The position numbers were made by a program, and so were the translations under genes. Positions 1 through 7,882 of a DNA stretch of 24,621 nt are shown here, piece after piece. The notes beneath the pieces were generated by a model. It saw only the letters and a list, made by a program, of their open reading frames with translations, did not search any database and was not told the origin of the DNA. Position 1 is the first letter of the stretch, and each line of letters begins with the position of its first letter. The stretch is from Bacillota bacterium (GTDB taxonomy: Bacteria > Bacillota > Clostridia > Christensenellales > QAND01): positions 1 to 24,621 of the forward strand of contig QAND01000019.1 in NCBI GenBank assembly GCA_003150225.1, read 5' to 3'.

Positions 1-1
1 A

Positions 2-1018
2 AGCGGCACGGCTACGGTCAGCCTTCCGTCAGGCCTTGCGGCCGGAGATTATAAGCTGGAGGTGTTTTCCGAGCAGTGCAACGGCAACTATAAAACAGAC
101 TATGCCAGCTCTTTTCAAACGATTAATCTGAAAGTCCCCCTGTCGCTGGAAACAACGCCAAACGCCACGTTTACCGCCGCAAGTGATAACGGCGGCGTCC
201 TTTCGGACGTGGATGTTTCTATGGAATACAGCGTGGACGGCGGCAGTACATGGAATGGTATTACTGATACAACAATGGCGATTACCGGCGTAACAGCGTC
301 AAATGATGTAAAGGTGTACAAACCAGGGAACGGTATAACGACTTCCGACTCCGCAGTGCAGACCATTGACGTGACGCAGGCGGAGCCGCCAACAGGCGTT
401 CTTGCAGTGGACTGCACCACAAGCGAACAGAACGATGGACAGATCACGGGCGTTGACAGCACAATGGAATATAAGCTGTCCACGGCTTCCGTTTGGACGG
501 ACGTTCCCGGTAATTCCGTTACGGGACTTACCAACGGAGCCTATGAAGTCCGTGTAAAGGCAAACGGAACAGCTCTTGCATCCACCGCTGTGACTGTCAC
601 AATTGCCGCACACACCTGCGTGGCAGAAGGCGACTGGCAGTATGACGAAACCAACCATTGGAATACCTGTGAATGCGGCGAAACCATAAACAAGGCGGAA
701 CATACCTTTAAGTGGGTAATTGATACGGAAGCTACCGCTACGCAGGCAGGCTCCAGGCATGAGGAATGTACCGTATGCGGCTACAAAAAGGACGCAGTTG
801 AAATCCCAGCAACTGGAACGACAGGCGATCCTTCCCAGCCGACCGAGAAACCGGATGCAACGACACCGACAGACAAGGAAGAACCATCAGGAACAAACGA
901 AGCTCCTCCTACGGGAGATAATTCCAATTACCTGCTCTGGATCATTCTGGCGCTGGCATCAAGCGCTGGTCTTACAGGTACCGTAATCTACAGACGAAGG
1001 AAAAAGCAAAACAGATAA
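2..1018 (+). CDS. LPXTG-like cell-wall-anchored surface protein, C-terminal part (5' end outside window)
   Basis: The reading frame is open from the left edge, so the true start lies outside the window; the GTG at 62 is only an internal codon. The visible part has two tandem Ig-like segments, each with a 'MEY..(S/K)' strand and ending near residues 'TIDVTQ' and 'VTVTIA'. A Cys-rich module follows (CECGE ... CTVCGY), of a kind frequent in surface proteins of gut Firmicutes, and then a Pro/Thr/Glu-rich linker. The C-terminus is a sorting signal: PPTGD as an LPXTG variant, a hydrophobic span (LLWIILALASSAGLTG) and a basic tail (YRRRKKQNR). It is therefore probably exported and covalently anchored by sortase. 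The ligand is unknown. The stretch looks less GC-rich than the housekeeping genes to its right, which fits accessory or mobile DNA. Class is firm, function is not. Confidence 0.85.
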   Translation, partial: SGTATVSLPSGLAAGDYKLEVFSEQCNGNYKTDYASSFQTINLKVPLSLETTPNATFTAASDNGGVLSDVDVSMEYSVDGGSTWNGITDTTMAITGVTASNDVKVYKPGNGITTSDSAVQTIDVTQAEPPTGVLAVDCTTSEQNDGQITGVDSTMEYKLSTASVWTDVPGNSVTGLTNGAYEVRVKANGTALASTAVTVTIAAHTCVAEGDWQYDETNHWNTCECGETINKAEHTFKWVIDTEATATQAGSRHEECTVCGYKKDAVEIPATGTTGDPSQPTEKPDATTPTDKEEPSGTNEAPPTGDNSNYLLWIILALASSAGLTGTVIYRRRKKQNR

Positions 1019-1026
1019 TACCAACA

Positions 1027-1060
1027 CTGCCCTGCGGCGAATAACCGCAGGGCAGTTTCA
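1027..1060 (+). terminator. Intrinsic terminator of the surface-protein gene
   Basis: A perfect 11-bp stem (CTGCCCTGCGG at 1027-1037 with CCGCAGGGCAG at 1045-1055) and a 7-base loop start 8 bases after the TAA stop. A short T-rich tail (TTTCAT) follows. The tail is weak, but the stem is very strong. Confidence 0.8.
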
Positions 1061-1098
1061 TAAGTATGCCCCTTCTGTTACCCTTGCACCTGTTCACT

Positions 1099-1151
1099 AT
1101 CGTTAAAAGGGTGGCGTGTTCATCGTTAATAGGGTATCCGGTGCATCGTTA
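1099..1151. repeat. Three ATCGTTA repeats at exact 23-bp spacing
   Basis: ATCGTTA occurs at 1099-1105, 1122-1128 and 1145-1151, so the spacing is 23 bp both times. The first two copies extend further (ATCGTTAAAAGGGT against ATCGTTAATAGGGT), and each of these is preceded by a TGTTCA. A period of 23 is not a multiple of 3, so this is not an in-frame coding repeat. It lies between the surface-protein terminator and the disrupted gene that follows. Iteron-like or recombinase-arm-like spacing is possible, but nothing here proves a role. Confidence 0.45.
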
Positions 1152-2008
1152 CATTGTATCAATTTCGGTGTGGCAACGGAGCCGGCGTGCGCCGACGGGC
1201 AGCTTCTGGTTATGGTCCACGGGCTAAGTCAGGAGCTGTCCGAAAATCCCGCCATCTACACCGGCGACGATCACACCCTTTGGATCTATTTTCCCCATTC
1301 CTGCTTTGTCTGCGATGGTCTCATGGAGGATTATGGAATCCCCGGCGCGCTGATTCTTCGGGAGTTCCCTTTTCCTTCCGGGGTAATACCGAGGCTCTGG
1401 AACCGGGGGAGATCATTTGTAGTCTGGAGAAAGACCGGCTGCGGATGGAGCTGAAAAACGTATCTGGCCGGGAATTTCAAGAGCTATGCGATCTTTGTCT
1501 TTGGGTAAAGCTGGATTCTTCTGAGCATTGCCGGGAGCTGGAGGATATGCTGCGGCAGATGGACTGGCGAAACGAGTTTGCCGCTCTCACGCGGACGCGA
1601 TATGTGGAGCGGGTCATGGGCCCGCTTCCCCAGCTACACGCGGATACCCATTTCCGGTTCCTCCCTCTTTCCCCGGAGGTTCATCTGGGGGACTGCGTTT
1701 CCAATCTATCGGTAGAGCGGCAGAAGGAGCTTTGGATGGTGTTCTTCCAGGATGGCATCAGCCCGGTGGAGTTCACCTATATGGCGGATATTCTGGCGGA
1801 GGGAACGCCTTTTCCCATGTTCTCTTGGGAGCTATCCTTGCGCCTGGCCCTCCATGAAGCCGGTATCCGTGTGGAATATCCGAATCACGGGGGATTCCAG
1901 GTTTGGGATGGAGCGGGAAAACGGCGGCTATTCAATTACGAGAACGGAACCGCCGCTGAAAGGCTTTTCTTAAAGCTCCTGTTCCCAGCCCCGGCGGGGC
2001 AGGCCTGA
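1116..2008 (+). pseudogene. Unrecognised protein gene broken by a -1 frameshift
   Basis: Two overlapping frames read as one protein. The first, from GTG 1116, gives plausible protein up to REFPFPSG. The second continues from about 1381 with NTEALEPGEIICSLEKD and runs to the TGA at 2006-2008. Before the junction the second frame reads as Arg/Ser-rich shadow, and after it the first frame does the same. One extra G in the GGGG run at 1380-1383 would join them as FPFPSG-G-NTEALEPG, giving a protein of about 297 residues. The start is uncertain: the frame is closed by TAA at 1104, and the AAGGGTGG before GTG 1116 is only a moderate ribosome binding site. No family was recognised. The C-terminal half is acidic and aromatic-rich with no signal peptide, so probably cytosolic. 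It could be a true pseudogene, a sequencing error in a homopolymer, or (less likely) programmed frameshifting. Confidence 0.6.
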
Positions 2009-2106
2009 TCTTTATACAATCTTAATGGAAATCGGGCTTTCCCAGATATGTTTCTAATGACCGCCATGGTATAAAATAAAAAGAAAGAACCTGCGGAGGA
2101 GCGGCC

Positions 2107-4797
2107 ATGTCGGAAGAACGATCCAATCCGGAAGTATTTCTGGAGCGGATTCAACGGGAAAATCAGGAGCGCGTAAGAGGGCATTTAAAGATCTTCTTCG
2201 GCTATGCCGCAGGGGTAGGGAAAACCTATGCCATGCTGGAGGCCGCCCAAGCGGCAAAGCTCCAGGGCGTCGATGTGGTGGCGGGTTATATTGAGCCCCA
2301 CACCCGGCCCCAGACCATGGCCCTCTTGCGAGGATTGGAACAGCTGCCTCCCCTGGTGCTGGAGCATAAAGGTCTGCGCTTGGAGGATTTCGATTTGGAC
2401 GCCGCTATCCGGCGGAAGCCGAGGCTGATTCTGGTGGATGAGCTGGCCCATACCAATGCTGAGGGCTGCCGCCACAGGAAGCGGTATCAGGATATCGAAG
2501 AGCTGCTCAAGGCGGGTATCGATGTTTATACCACCGTCAACGTGCAGCATATCGAAAGCTTAAACGACATTGTTGCGGCCATTACCGGCATCCTGGTGCG
2601 GGAGCGGATCCCCGACCGGATTTTTGATGAAGCGGACCAGGTGGAGCTGGTGGATATTGAGCCGGAGGATCTGATCCGGCGCCTTCAGGCGGGGAAGATC
2701 TACCGGCCGGAGCAGGCGGAACGGGCCCTGGGCAACTTCTTCTCGGTGGAGAACCTTACTGCCCTAAGGGAGATCGCGCTCCGGCGCAGCGCGGATCGGG
2801 TGAACCGCATCTCCAGTCGAAGCGGAGGCCCTTCCCGGGGAGCCTATACCGATGAACACATCCTGGTGTGCCTTTCCTCCTCGCCCTCCAATGGGAAGAT
2901 CATCCGCACAGCCGCTCGGATGGCCCGGGCCTTTCAAGGAAAGTTTACTGCCCTTTTTGTGGAAACGTCCGGCTTGGAAAGTATGCCGGAGGAGGATAAA
3001 AAACGCCTGCGGAACAACACCCGGCTGGCGGAGCAGCTTGGCGCCAAGGTGGAGGCCGCCTATGGGGACGATATCGCTTTTCAGATCGCGGAATTTGCCC
3101 GGCTGAGTCGGGTATCGAAGATCGTCGTTGGCCGCAGCAATACCCGGCGCAGGTTCCGCCTGGGGAAGCAGTCTTTCTCGGAACGGCTGACCATGTTGGC
3201 TCCCAATCTGGATATATATATCATCCCAGACGAAACCGGGGTGAGCTATGCCCAGCTAAAGGCCAAACATCGCCGGACGCCGGTTTCGATGGGGGACGTG
3301 CTAAAGACCACGTTGATTCTAGTATTGGCTACCCTTATCGGGCTGGGATTTCGAGGAGCCGGTTTCAGCGAAGCCAACATCATCACGGTCTATATCCTGG
3401 GGGTGTTGATCACCGCCGTAGTAACCCAGGGCCGAGCCTGCAGCCTGGCTGCATCAGCCATCAGCGTGCTGGTGTTCAATTTCTTTTTCACCTATCCAAG
3501 GTTTTCCCTGTTGGCCTATGACGCCAGCTATCCCGTTACCTTCATCATCATGTTTGCCGCCGCATTTTTGACCAGCTCTTTGGCCATCCAGATCAAACGC
3601 CAAGCCGCCCAGGCTGCGCGGACGGCCTATCGCACCAAGGTTTTGCTGGAGGCCAACCAGCTCATCCAGCAAGAACGGGATGCGGCGGGTATCATACGGG
3701 TGACGGCGGGACAGCTCATCAAGCTTTTGAACTGTGATATCATCCACTACGGGGTAGAGGAAGGAGCGCTTACCGCACCGGTGGTATTCCATGCCGACGG
3801 CGGGGAAACGGACGTATCCGTCTATACCACTGAGAATGAGCAGGCGGTAGCCTGTTGGGTTTATCAAAACGACAAACACGCCGGAGCATACACCAATACC
3901 CTAGGCAGCGCCCGGTGTATGTATCTTGCGGTACGGGGTACTGTGGGAATATACGGGGTCATTGGCGTCGCCCTCCATCAGGAGCTGGATTCTTTTGAGA
4001 ACAGCCTGATGCTTTCCATCCTGGGGGAATGCGGGCTGGCGCTGGAAAAGGATCTATTTGCCCGGAAGCGGGAGGAGGCGGCTACGCAGGCCAAGAACGA
4101 GCAGCTCCGAGCCAACCTGCTGCGCTCCATCTCCCATGACCTTCGGACCCCCCTTACCAGTATCTCTGGCAATGCCGGTGTTTTGATGAACAACGGGGAG
4201 ACCCTGGACGCGAACAAGAGGCGGGAATTGTACGCCGATATCTACGACGACGCGATGTGGCTGATCAATCTGGTGGAAAATTTGCTTTCGGTGACCCGTA
4301 TCGAGGAGGGCAGCATGCAGCTGCACCTGGAGGCGGAGCTCATGGAGGAAGTGGTGGCTGAGGCGCTGCGCCATGTAAACCGCCTGAGCGCCCAGCATAC
4401 CATTCAGGTACGGCAAAGCGAGGACTTTATCCTGGCAAAGATGGATTCCCGGCTGATTATCCAGGTGGTGATCAACTTGGTGGACAACGCCATCAAATAC
4501 ACCCCCCCTGGTTCTACCATCGATATCTCCGTTACCAAACACGATGGAATGGTAGAGGTTAGCGTGGCCGATGACGGCCCTGGGATTCCCGATGAGACCA
4601 AACAACGGGTGTTTGATATGTTCTATACCATCAACAACGGCATTGCGGACAGCCGGCGTAGTCTGGGCCTTGGCTTGGCGCTCTGTAAGGCCATTGTGGC
4701 GGCCCATGGCGGCACCATCACCGTGGAAAACAACATGCCCAAGGGTACCGTATTCCGTTTTACCCTGCCGGCAGAGGAGGCAAACCTACATGAATAA
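2107..4797 (+). CDS. kdpD: Sensor histidine kinase KdpD
   Basis: Membrane sensor kinase that in known systems senses K+ limitation or osmotic stress and phosphorylates KdpE. At 896 aa it has the usual KdpD length. The N-terminal KdpD domain carries Walker A (GYAAGVGKT, residues 32-40) and a Walker B-like VDELAHTN (D111). A universal-stress-protein-like domain lies at about 250-370, then a DUF4118 four-helix membrane region at about 400-500, a GAF-like region, and HisKA with the phospho-acceptor His677 in SISHDLRTPL. The HATPase domain shows NLVDNAIKYTPPG (N box), DDGPGIPD (G1) and GLGLALCKAI (G2). All catalytic motifs look intact. The ATG follows a GGAGGAG ribosome binding site (2095-2101). 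The gene overlaps kdpE by 8 bases, so the two are translated together. No kdpFABC pump genes are in the window, so the regulated target is unknown. Confidence 0.95.
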   Translation: MSEERSNPEVFLERIQRENQERVRGHLKIFFGYAAGVGKTYAMLEAAQAAKLQGVDVVAGYIEPHTRPQTMALLRGLEQLPPLVLEHKGLRLEDFDLDAAIRRKPRLILVDELAHTNAEGCRHRKRYQDIEELLKAGIDVYTTVNVQHIESLNDIVAAITGILVRERIPDRIFDEADQVELVDIEPEDLIRRLQAGKIYRPEQAERALGNFFSVENLTALREIALRRSADRVNRISSRSGGPSRGAYTDEHILVCLSSSPSNGKIIRTAARMARAFQGKFTALFVETSGLESMPEEDKKRLRNNTRLAEQLGAKVEAAYGDDIAFQIAEFARLSRVSKIVVGRSNTRRRFRLGKQSFSERLTMLAPNLDIYIIPDETGVSYAQLKAKHRRTPVSMGDVLKTTLILVLATLIGLGFRGAGFSEANIITVYILGVLITAVVTQGRACSLAASAISVLVFNFFFTYPRFSLLAYDASYPVTFIIMFAAAFLTSSLAIQIKRQAAQAARTAYRTKVLLEANQLIQQERDAAGIIRVTAGQLIKLLNCDIIHYGVEEGALTAPVVFHADGGETDVSVYTTENEQAVACWVYQNDKHAGAYTNTLGSARCMYLAVRGTVGIYGVIGVALHQELDSFENSLMLSILGECGLALEKDLFARKREEAATQAKNEQLRANLLRSISHDLRTPLTSISGNAGVLMNNGETLDANKRRELYADIYDDAMWLINLVENLLSVTRIEEGSMQLHLEAELMEEVVAEALRHVNRLSAQHTIQVRQSEDFILAKMDSRLIIQVVINLVDNAIKYTPPGSTIDISVTKHDGMVEVSVADDGPGIPDETKQRVFDMFYTINNGIADSRRSLGLGLALCKAIVAAHGGTITVENNMPKGTVFRFTLPAEEANLHE

Positions 4798-5491
4798 ACC
4801 TTTTATTCTGGTGGTGGAGGATGACGCCGCCATCAAGAATCTGATTGCGACCACCCTGGAAACCCAGAATTACCGCTTTCACACGGCCCAGACCGGCGCC
4901 CAGGCGGTAATGGAGGCGGTTTCCCAGAATCCGGACATCCTGCTCCTGGATCTGGGTCTGCCGGATATCGACGGAGTGGAGATCATCAAAAAGATTCGCA
5001 CCTGGTCCAGTATGCCCATCATCGTCATCAGCGCTCGCAGCGAGGATAGCGATAAGATCGAGGCGCTGGACGCCGGCGCCGATGATTATCTCACCAAGCC
5101 TTTCTCGGTGGAAGAGCTATTGGCGCGGCTTCGGGCCATCCTCCGGCGACTGAACTATGTAAAGGGAGCTGGGGGGAAGGAGTCGGCGGTGTTCACCAAC
5201 GGGGAGCTCACCATCGACTACGCTTCAGGCTGCGCCTACCTCAGCGGTGAGGAACTGCATCTGACCCCCATTGAATATAAGCTTCTTTGCCTTCTGGCCA
5301 AAAACGTAGGCAAAGTGCTTACCCACACCTACATCACCCGGGAGATCTGGGGAAGCGCCTGGGACAACGATGTGGCCTCCCTTCGAGTGTTTATGGCTAC
5401 CCTGCGGAAGAAGATCGAGGAAAACACCGCGCAGCCCAAATACATCCAAACCCATGTGGGCGTAGGCTATCGGATGCTCCGAATCGAATAA
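4790..5491 (+). CDS. kdpE: OmpR/KdpE-family response regulator
   Basis: DNA-binding response regulator of 233 aa, partner of the upstream KdpD. The receiver domain (1-120) has the acidic pair D11/D12, phospho-acceptor D54 in LLLDLGLPD, S81 in IVISAR and K103 in LTKPFS. The winged-helix effector domain (about 135-230) is of the OmpR/PhoB type, with LTPIEYKLLCLLAKN and GVGYRM near the end. The ATG at 4790 overlaps the kdpD stop and has a GAGGAGG site at 4775-4781. A longer frame open upstream to 4571 is merely shadow of kdpD. The kdpDE pair ends at a strong terminator. Confidence 0.95.
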   Translation: MNKPFILVVEDDAAIKNLIATTLETQNYRFHTAQTGAQAVMEAVSQNPDILLLDLGLPDIDGVEIIKKIRTWSSMPIIVISARSEDSDKIEALDAGADDYLTKPFSVEELLARLRAILRRLNYVKGAGGKESAVFTNGELTIDYASGCAYLSGEELHLTPIEYKLLCLLAKNVGKVLTHTYITREIWGSAWDNDVASLRVFMATLRKKIEENTAQPKYIQTHVGVGYRMLRIE

Positions 5492-5492
5492 A

Positions 5493-5526
5493 AAAACAAA
5501 ACGCCCTGTAAAGGGCGTTTTGTTTT
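5493..5526. terminator. Bidirectional terminator between kdpE and ppa
   Basis: CGCCCT / AGGGCG with a GTAA loop is extended by matching A and T tracts (AAAACAAAA / TTTTGTTTT) to a 15-bp stem. It sits 2 bases after the kdpE stop and 7 bases after the ppa stop on the other strand, so it can end both convergent transcripts. Confidence 0.9.
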
Positions 5527-5532
5527 ACTGGC

Positions 5533-6063
5533 CTACTTGCTAAATACCCGATTGTATTCGTCTATGCAGTCCTGAATGATGCGGACGGCTGCGTCCCGTC
5601 CCTCGATGTTCTCGATGGCGGTAACCTTATTCTCCAGGGCCTTATATACCGAGAAGAAGTGGCTCATTTCATCGAAGATATGCTTGGGCAGGTCGCTGAT
5701 GTCCTTATAGCCGTTGTACATGGGATCGCCAAAGGGAATAGCGATGATCTTCTCGTCGCTGTCTCCGCCGTCCACCATGGAGATCACGCCGATGGGATAG
5801 CACTGGACCAGGGACATGGAGATGATCTGCTCGCTGCAGAGGACCAACACGTCCAAGGGGTCCTTATCCTGGGCATAGGTCCGAGGGATAAACCCGTAGT
5901 TGGCGGGATAGTGGGTGGAGGTGTACAGGATGCGGTCCATCAGAATGAGACCGGTTTCCTTGTCCAGTTCATACTTTACCTTGCCGCCCTTCTGTATTTC
6001 GATGACGGCGCAAAAACTGTCCTTGGTAATCCGCTCCGGGGCGATATCGTGCCAGATGTTCAT
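5533..6063 (-). CDS. ppa: Inorganic pyrophosphatase, family I
   Basis: Soluble Mg-dependent enzyme that hydrolyses PPi to two phosphates, pulling biosynthetic reactions forward. At 176 aa it equals the usual bacterial family I length. It carries YPANYGFIP, the family signature DKDPLDV (metal ligands D66 and D71), and the acidic VDGGDSDEK loop. I chose the ATG at 6063 (MNIWHDIAPE) because AAAAGGAGG lies just upstream; the longer frame to 6120 would start inside the thiT terminator. Monocistronic, with its own promoter and a terminator shared with kdpE. Confidence 0.95.
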   Translation of the reverse strand: MNIWHDIAPERITKDSFCAVIEIQKGGKVKYELDKETGLILMDRILYTSTHYPANYGFIPRTYAQDKDPLDVLVLCSEQIISMSLVQCYPIGVISMVDGGDSDEKIIAIPFGDPMYNGYKDISDLPKHIFDEMSHFFSVYKALENKVTAIENIEGRDAAVRIIQDCIDEYNRVFSK

Positions 6064-6091
6064 GGCATATCCTCCTTTTGAGATTGTGCTT

Positions 6092-6120
6092 ATTCTAGGA
6101 CATCCGATGAAAAAAAGCAA
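6092..6120 (-). promoter_or_regulatory. Sigma-A promoter of ppa
   Basis: On the minus strand TTGCTT (6115-6120) and TAGAAT (6092-6097) are 17 bp apart. The -35 box sits inside the thiT terminator hairpin and T-run, so thiT termination and ppa initiation share the same bases. Confidence 0.65.
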
Positions 6121-6144
6121 CCGCCCCGGGAAGCCGGAGCGGTT
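6110..6144 (-). terminator. Intrinsic terminator of thiT
   Basis: Hairpin AACCGC-C-CCGG, GAAG loop, CCGG-A-GCGGTT (6119-6144), with one mismatch. It is followed on the minus strand by seven U (6110-6116). It begins about 11 bases after the thiT stop. Confidence 0.85.
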
Positions 6145-6155
6145 CTTTTCTCAGG

Positions 6156-7007
6156 TTAGGCGCCTTGCCGGAGGGACTTCTCCGCGCCGCCGATAATCTG
6201 AAGCATGGCCCGGCGCACCTGGGGAATCAGGAGCAGCACCACGCAGATAACGGTTTCGGGCAGCATATAGGAACCGTTGTAGATGAGGTTGTACATGAAG
6301 ACGCTCTGGCCTTCGGGCGCATACATGTAGAAGAATACAAATCCTGAGATAAAGTGAACCAGGAACCGGCAGAGCCCGGCTAGAGCCGCTCCCAGGGGCA
6401 TGAGCTTCTCCTTCTTAAAGAACCCTGCAATGCCCAGAACCGCGAAGGGTAGAACGTAGTCCAGCAGTAATTGGATGGGATGCACCACATAGGCTCCCTG
6501 CACCAGCTGCAAGACCCCGTAGATGGTGCCGGCGGCCACTCCGGCGGTGGGACCGTAGGCCATGGAAAAAACCATGATGGGCAGCATGGAGCCGGGGGTG
6601 ATGGTGCCGCCCTGGGGCATCCGGTACAGCACCAGGCAGGAGAGCAGGAAGGCAACCGCTACCGATAGCGCGCCAGCTGATAGCATCCGGGGGGTAAATT
6701 TTTTGCCGGACAGGCAGAGGATCAGCCCCAGCACCCCGATGATGGCGGCAATGGTTCCCCAGAAGATGGGGCTGTATAGAATGGAGGGCGCAGCGCCGTC
6801 CAGCTCGGCGGGTTGTCCCATAAGGATGACCGCCACCACAAACCCAACAAAGATGAGGCCAACCAGGCAGAGGGTTACGGGCTTCCCAAGCTTTTTCTTG
6901 GCAAAGAGGATCATCACGACGCCCAGGGCGAAAAGCAGTCCTAAAAGGATCCACACCACGGAAGGAAGCTCTACTACGCCTTGAATGAATTCCGAAAACC
7001 AGTTCAT
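6156..7007 (-). CDS. thiT: Thiamine ECF transporter substrate-binding subunit ThiT, with N-terminal membrane extension
   Basis: Integral membrane S component that binds thiamine and docks on the shared energy-coupling module EcfAA'T (not in this window). The C-terminal part, about residues 105-270 of 283, matches ThiT: LYRMPQGGTITPGSMLPI, GTIYGVLQLVQG, YVVHPIQLLLDY, HFISGFVFFYMYAP and NLIYNGSYMLPE, which cover the His, Tyr, Asn and Glu positions typical of thiamine binding. Standard ThiT is about 180-200 aa. Here about 100 extra residues at the N-terminus add three predicted membrane helices (about 18-37, 44-64, 81-100). The ATG at 7007 follows a GGAAAGGAAG site; the longer frame to 7103 is rejected because it would start inside the riboswitch terminator region. 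Control by the upstream TPP riboswitch independently supports the thiamine assignment. Confidence 0.9.
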   Translation of the reverse strand: MNWFSEFIQGVVELPSVVWILLGLLFALGVVMILFAKKKLGKPVTLCLVGLIFVGFVVAVILMGQPAELDGAAPSILYSPIFWGTIAAIIGVLGLILCLSGKKFTPRMLSAGALSVAVAFLLSCLVLYRMPQGGTITPGSMLPIMVFSMAYGPTAGVAAGTIYGVLQLVQGAYVVHPIQLLLDYVLPFAVLGIAGFFKKEKLMPLGAALAGLCRFLVHFISGFVFFYMYAPEGQSVFMYNLIYNGSYMLPETVICVVLLLIPQVRRAMLQIIGGAEKSLRQGA

Positions 7008-7062
7008 AAAATAAGACTTCCTTTCCGCCACCACGGAACGAAAGTCGGTTCTTTCCCCAAAT

Positions 7063-7087
7063 AAAAACCACAACCGATGGGTTGTGG
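7063..7087 (-). terminator. Attenuator terminator of the TPP riboswitch
   Basis: On the minus strand an 8-bp perfect stem CCACAACC / GGTTGTGG with a CATC loop is followed by UUUUU. It lies between the TPP aptamer and the thiT start, where premature termination would occur when TPP is bound. Confidence 0.9.
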
Positions 7088-7116
7088 GAAAAAGATCACG
7101 CAAAAAACTTGCGAAA

Positions 7117-7200
7117 TCCGCTTCCCTTCGATAGGATTAACTATACAGGTTCAGTGGGTTGGGCAAATGCCCTCTCAGCCTTTCAGCACCCCCGCGGTGA
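7117..7200 (-). promoter_or_regulatory. TPP riboswitch (THI element) controlling thiT
   Basis: Read on the minus strand, the region holds the conserved THI blocks in order: GGGGGTGCT, GGCTGAGAGGGCA, CCCACTGAACCTG, TAGTTAATCC and GAAGGGAAGCGG. The ends pair as CCGC / GCGG to form P1. The aptamer recognises thiamine pyrophosphate. With the downstream terminator it should shut off thiT when thiamine is plentiful. Confidence 0.95.
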
Positions 7201-7220
7201 CGTATTCAAATTTTGCCTTG

Positions 7221-7249
7221 ATTATAGGCCCCTCTCAGTGGCTTGTCAA
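7221..7249 (-). promoter_or_regulatory. Consensus sigma-A promoter of the thiT leader
   Basis: On the minus strand, a perfect TTGACA (7244-7249) and a perfect TATAAT (7221-7226) are separated by 17 bp. Transcription should start near 7214, just before the TPP aptamer. The -35 box ends one base from the yfbR ribosome binding site on the other strand. Confidence 0.9.
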
Positions 7250-7264
7250 TAAGGAGGATGCACC

Positions 7265-7834
7265 ATGTCCCATTTTTTTGCCTATCTCGCCCGGATGAAG
7301 AACATTCGGCGCTGGGGGCTGATGCGCAATACCCAGAGTGAAAACAATCTGGAGCATTCCATGATGTGCTGCTATATCGCCCATGGCCTGGCGGTCATCG
7401 GCAACGCTTATTTTGGCCGTTCCTATGATCCGGGAAGGATTATGGAGGCCGCTGCCTACCATGACGCCGCCGAGGTAATCACCGGGGATTTGGCCACCCC
7501 AATCAAGTATTTCAACCCCGGCATCCAGGAGGCCTATCGGACGGTGGAAGCGATGGCGGAGAAAAAGCTTATGGATATGCTCCCATCGGAGCTGCGCCCT
7601 ACCTTTCAGTCCCTCTTTCAGATGGATGAGGAGACCCGCGCCGTCGTCAAGGCGGCGGACAAGCTCTGTGCCTATATCAAATGTCTGGAGGAGGGAAAGG
7701 CGGGGAACCAGGAGTTTCAAAAGGCCAAGGAGAATATCGAAGGAGCCCTTCTGGAAAACCCGTTGCCCGAGGTCCGGTATTTTATGGAACATTTTATGGA
7801 GAGCTTCTCCCTTACCCTGGACGAATTAAACTAA
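7265..7834 (+). CDS. yfbR: 5'-deoxynucleotidase, YfbR-like HD-domain phosphohydrolase
   Basis: Cytosolic metal-dependent enzyme expected to dephosphorylate deoxynucleoside 5'-monophosphates (dAMP, dUMP and others) in nucleotide salvage and pool control. The 189-aa protein follows E. coli YfbR along its length: SHFFAYLARMK, RRWGLMRN (R16 and W17, the nucleotide-sugar contact region), ENNLEHS (H31), AAAYHDAAEVITGDLATPIKYF (H66-D67) and KAADKLCAYIKCLEE (D132). The HD metal-binding set H...HD...D is complete. The ATG at 7265 follows AAGGAGG (7251-7257). The gene diverges from thiT and stops just before the cobalamin riboswitch promoter. I found no clear promoter of its own in the short divergent gap. 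Confidence 0.92.
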   Translation: MSHFFAYLARMKNIRRWGLMRNTQSENNLEHSMMCCYIAHGLAVIGNAYFGRSYDPGRIMEAAAYHDAAEVITGDLATPIKYFNPGIQEAYRTVEAMAEKKLMDMLPSELRPTFQSLFQMDEETRAVVKAADKLCAYIKCLEEGKAGNQEFQKAKENIEGALLENPLPEVRYFMEHFMESFSLTLDELN

Positions 7835-7840
7835 TGCCTC

Positions 7841-7869
7841 TTGCGGGGCTTCCGACAGGGTGCTACAAT
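7841..7869 (+). promoter_or_regulatory. Promoter of the cobalamin riboswitch/btu operon
   Basis: TTGCGG (7841-7846) and TACAAT (7864-7869) are 17 bp apart, and TG stands one base before the -10 (extended -10 type). Transcription should begin near 7876, just ahead of the aptamer. Confidence 0.7.
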
Positions 7870-7882
7870 AAAACCATATCTT

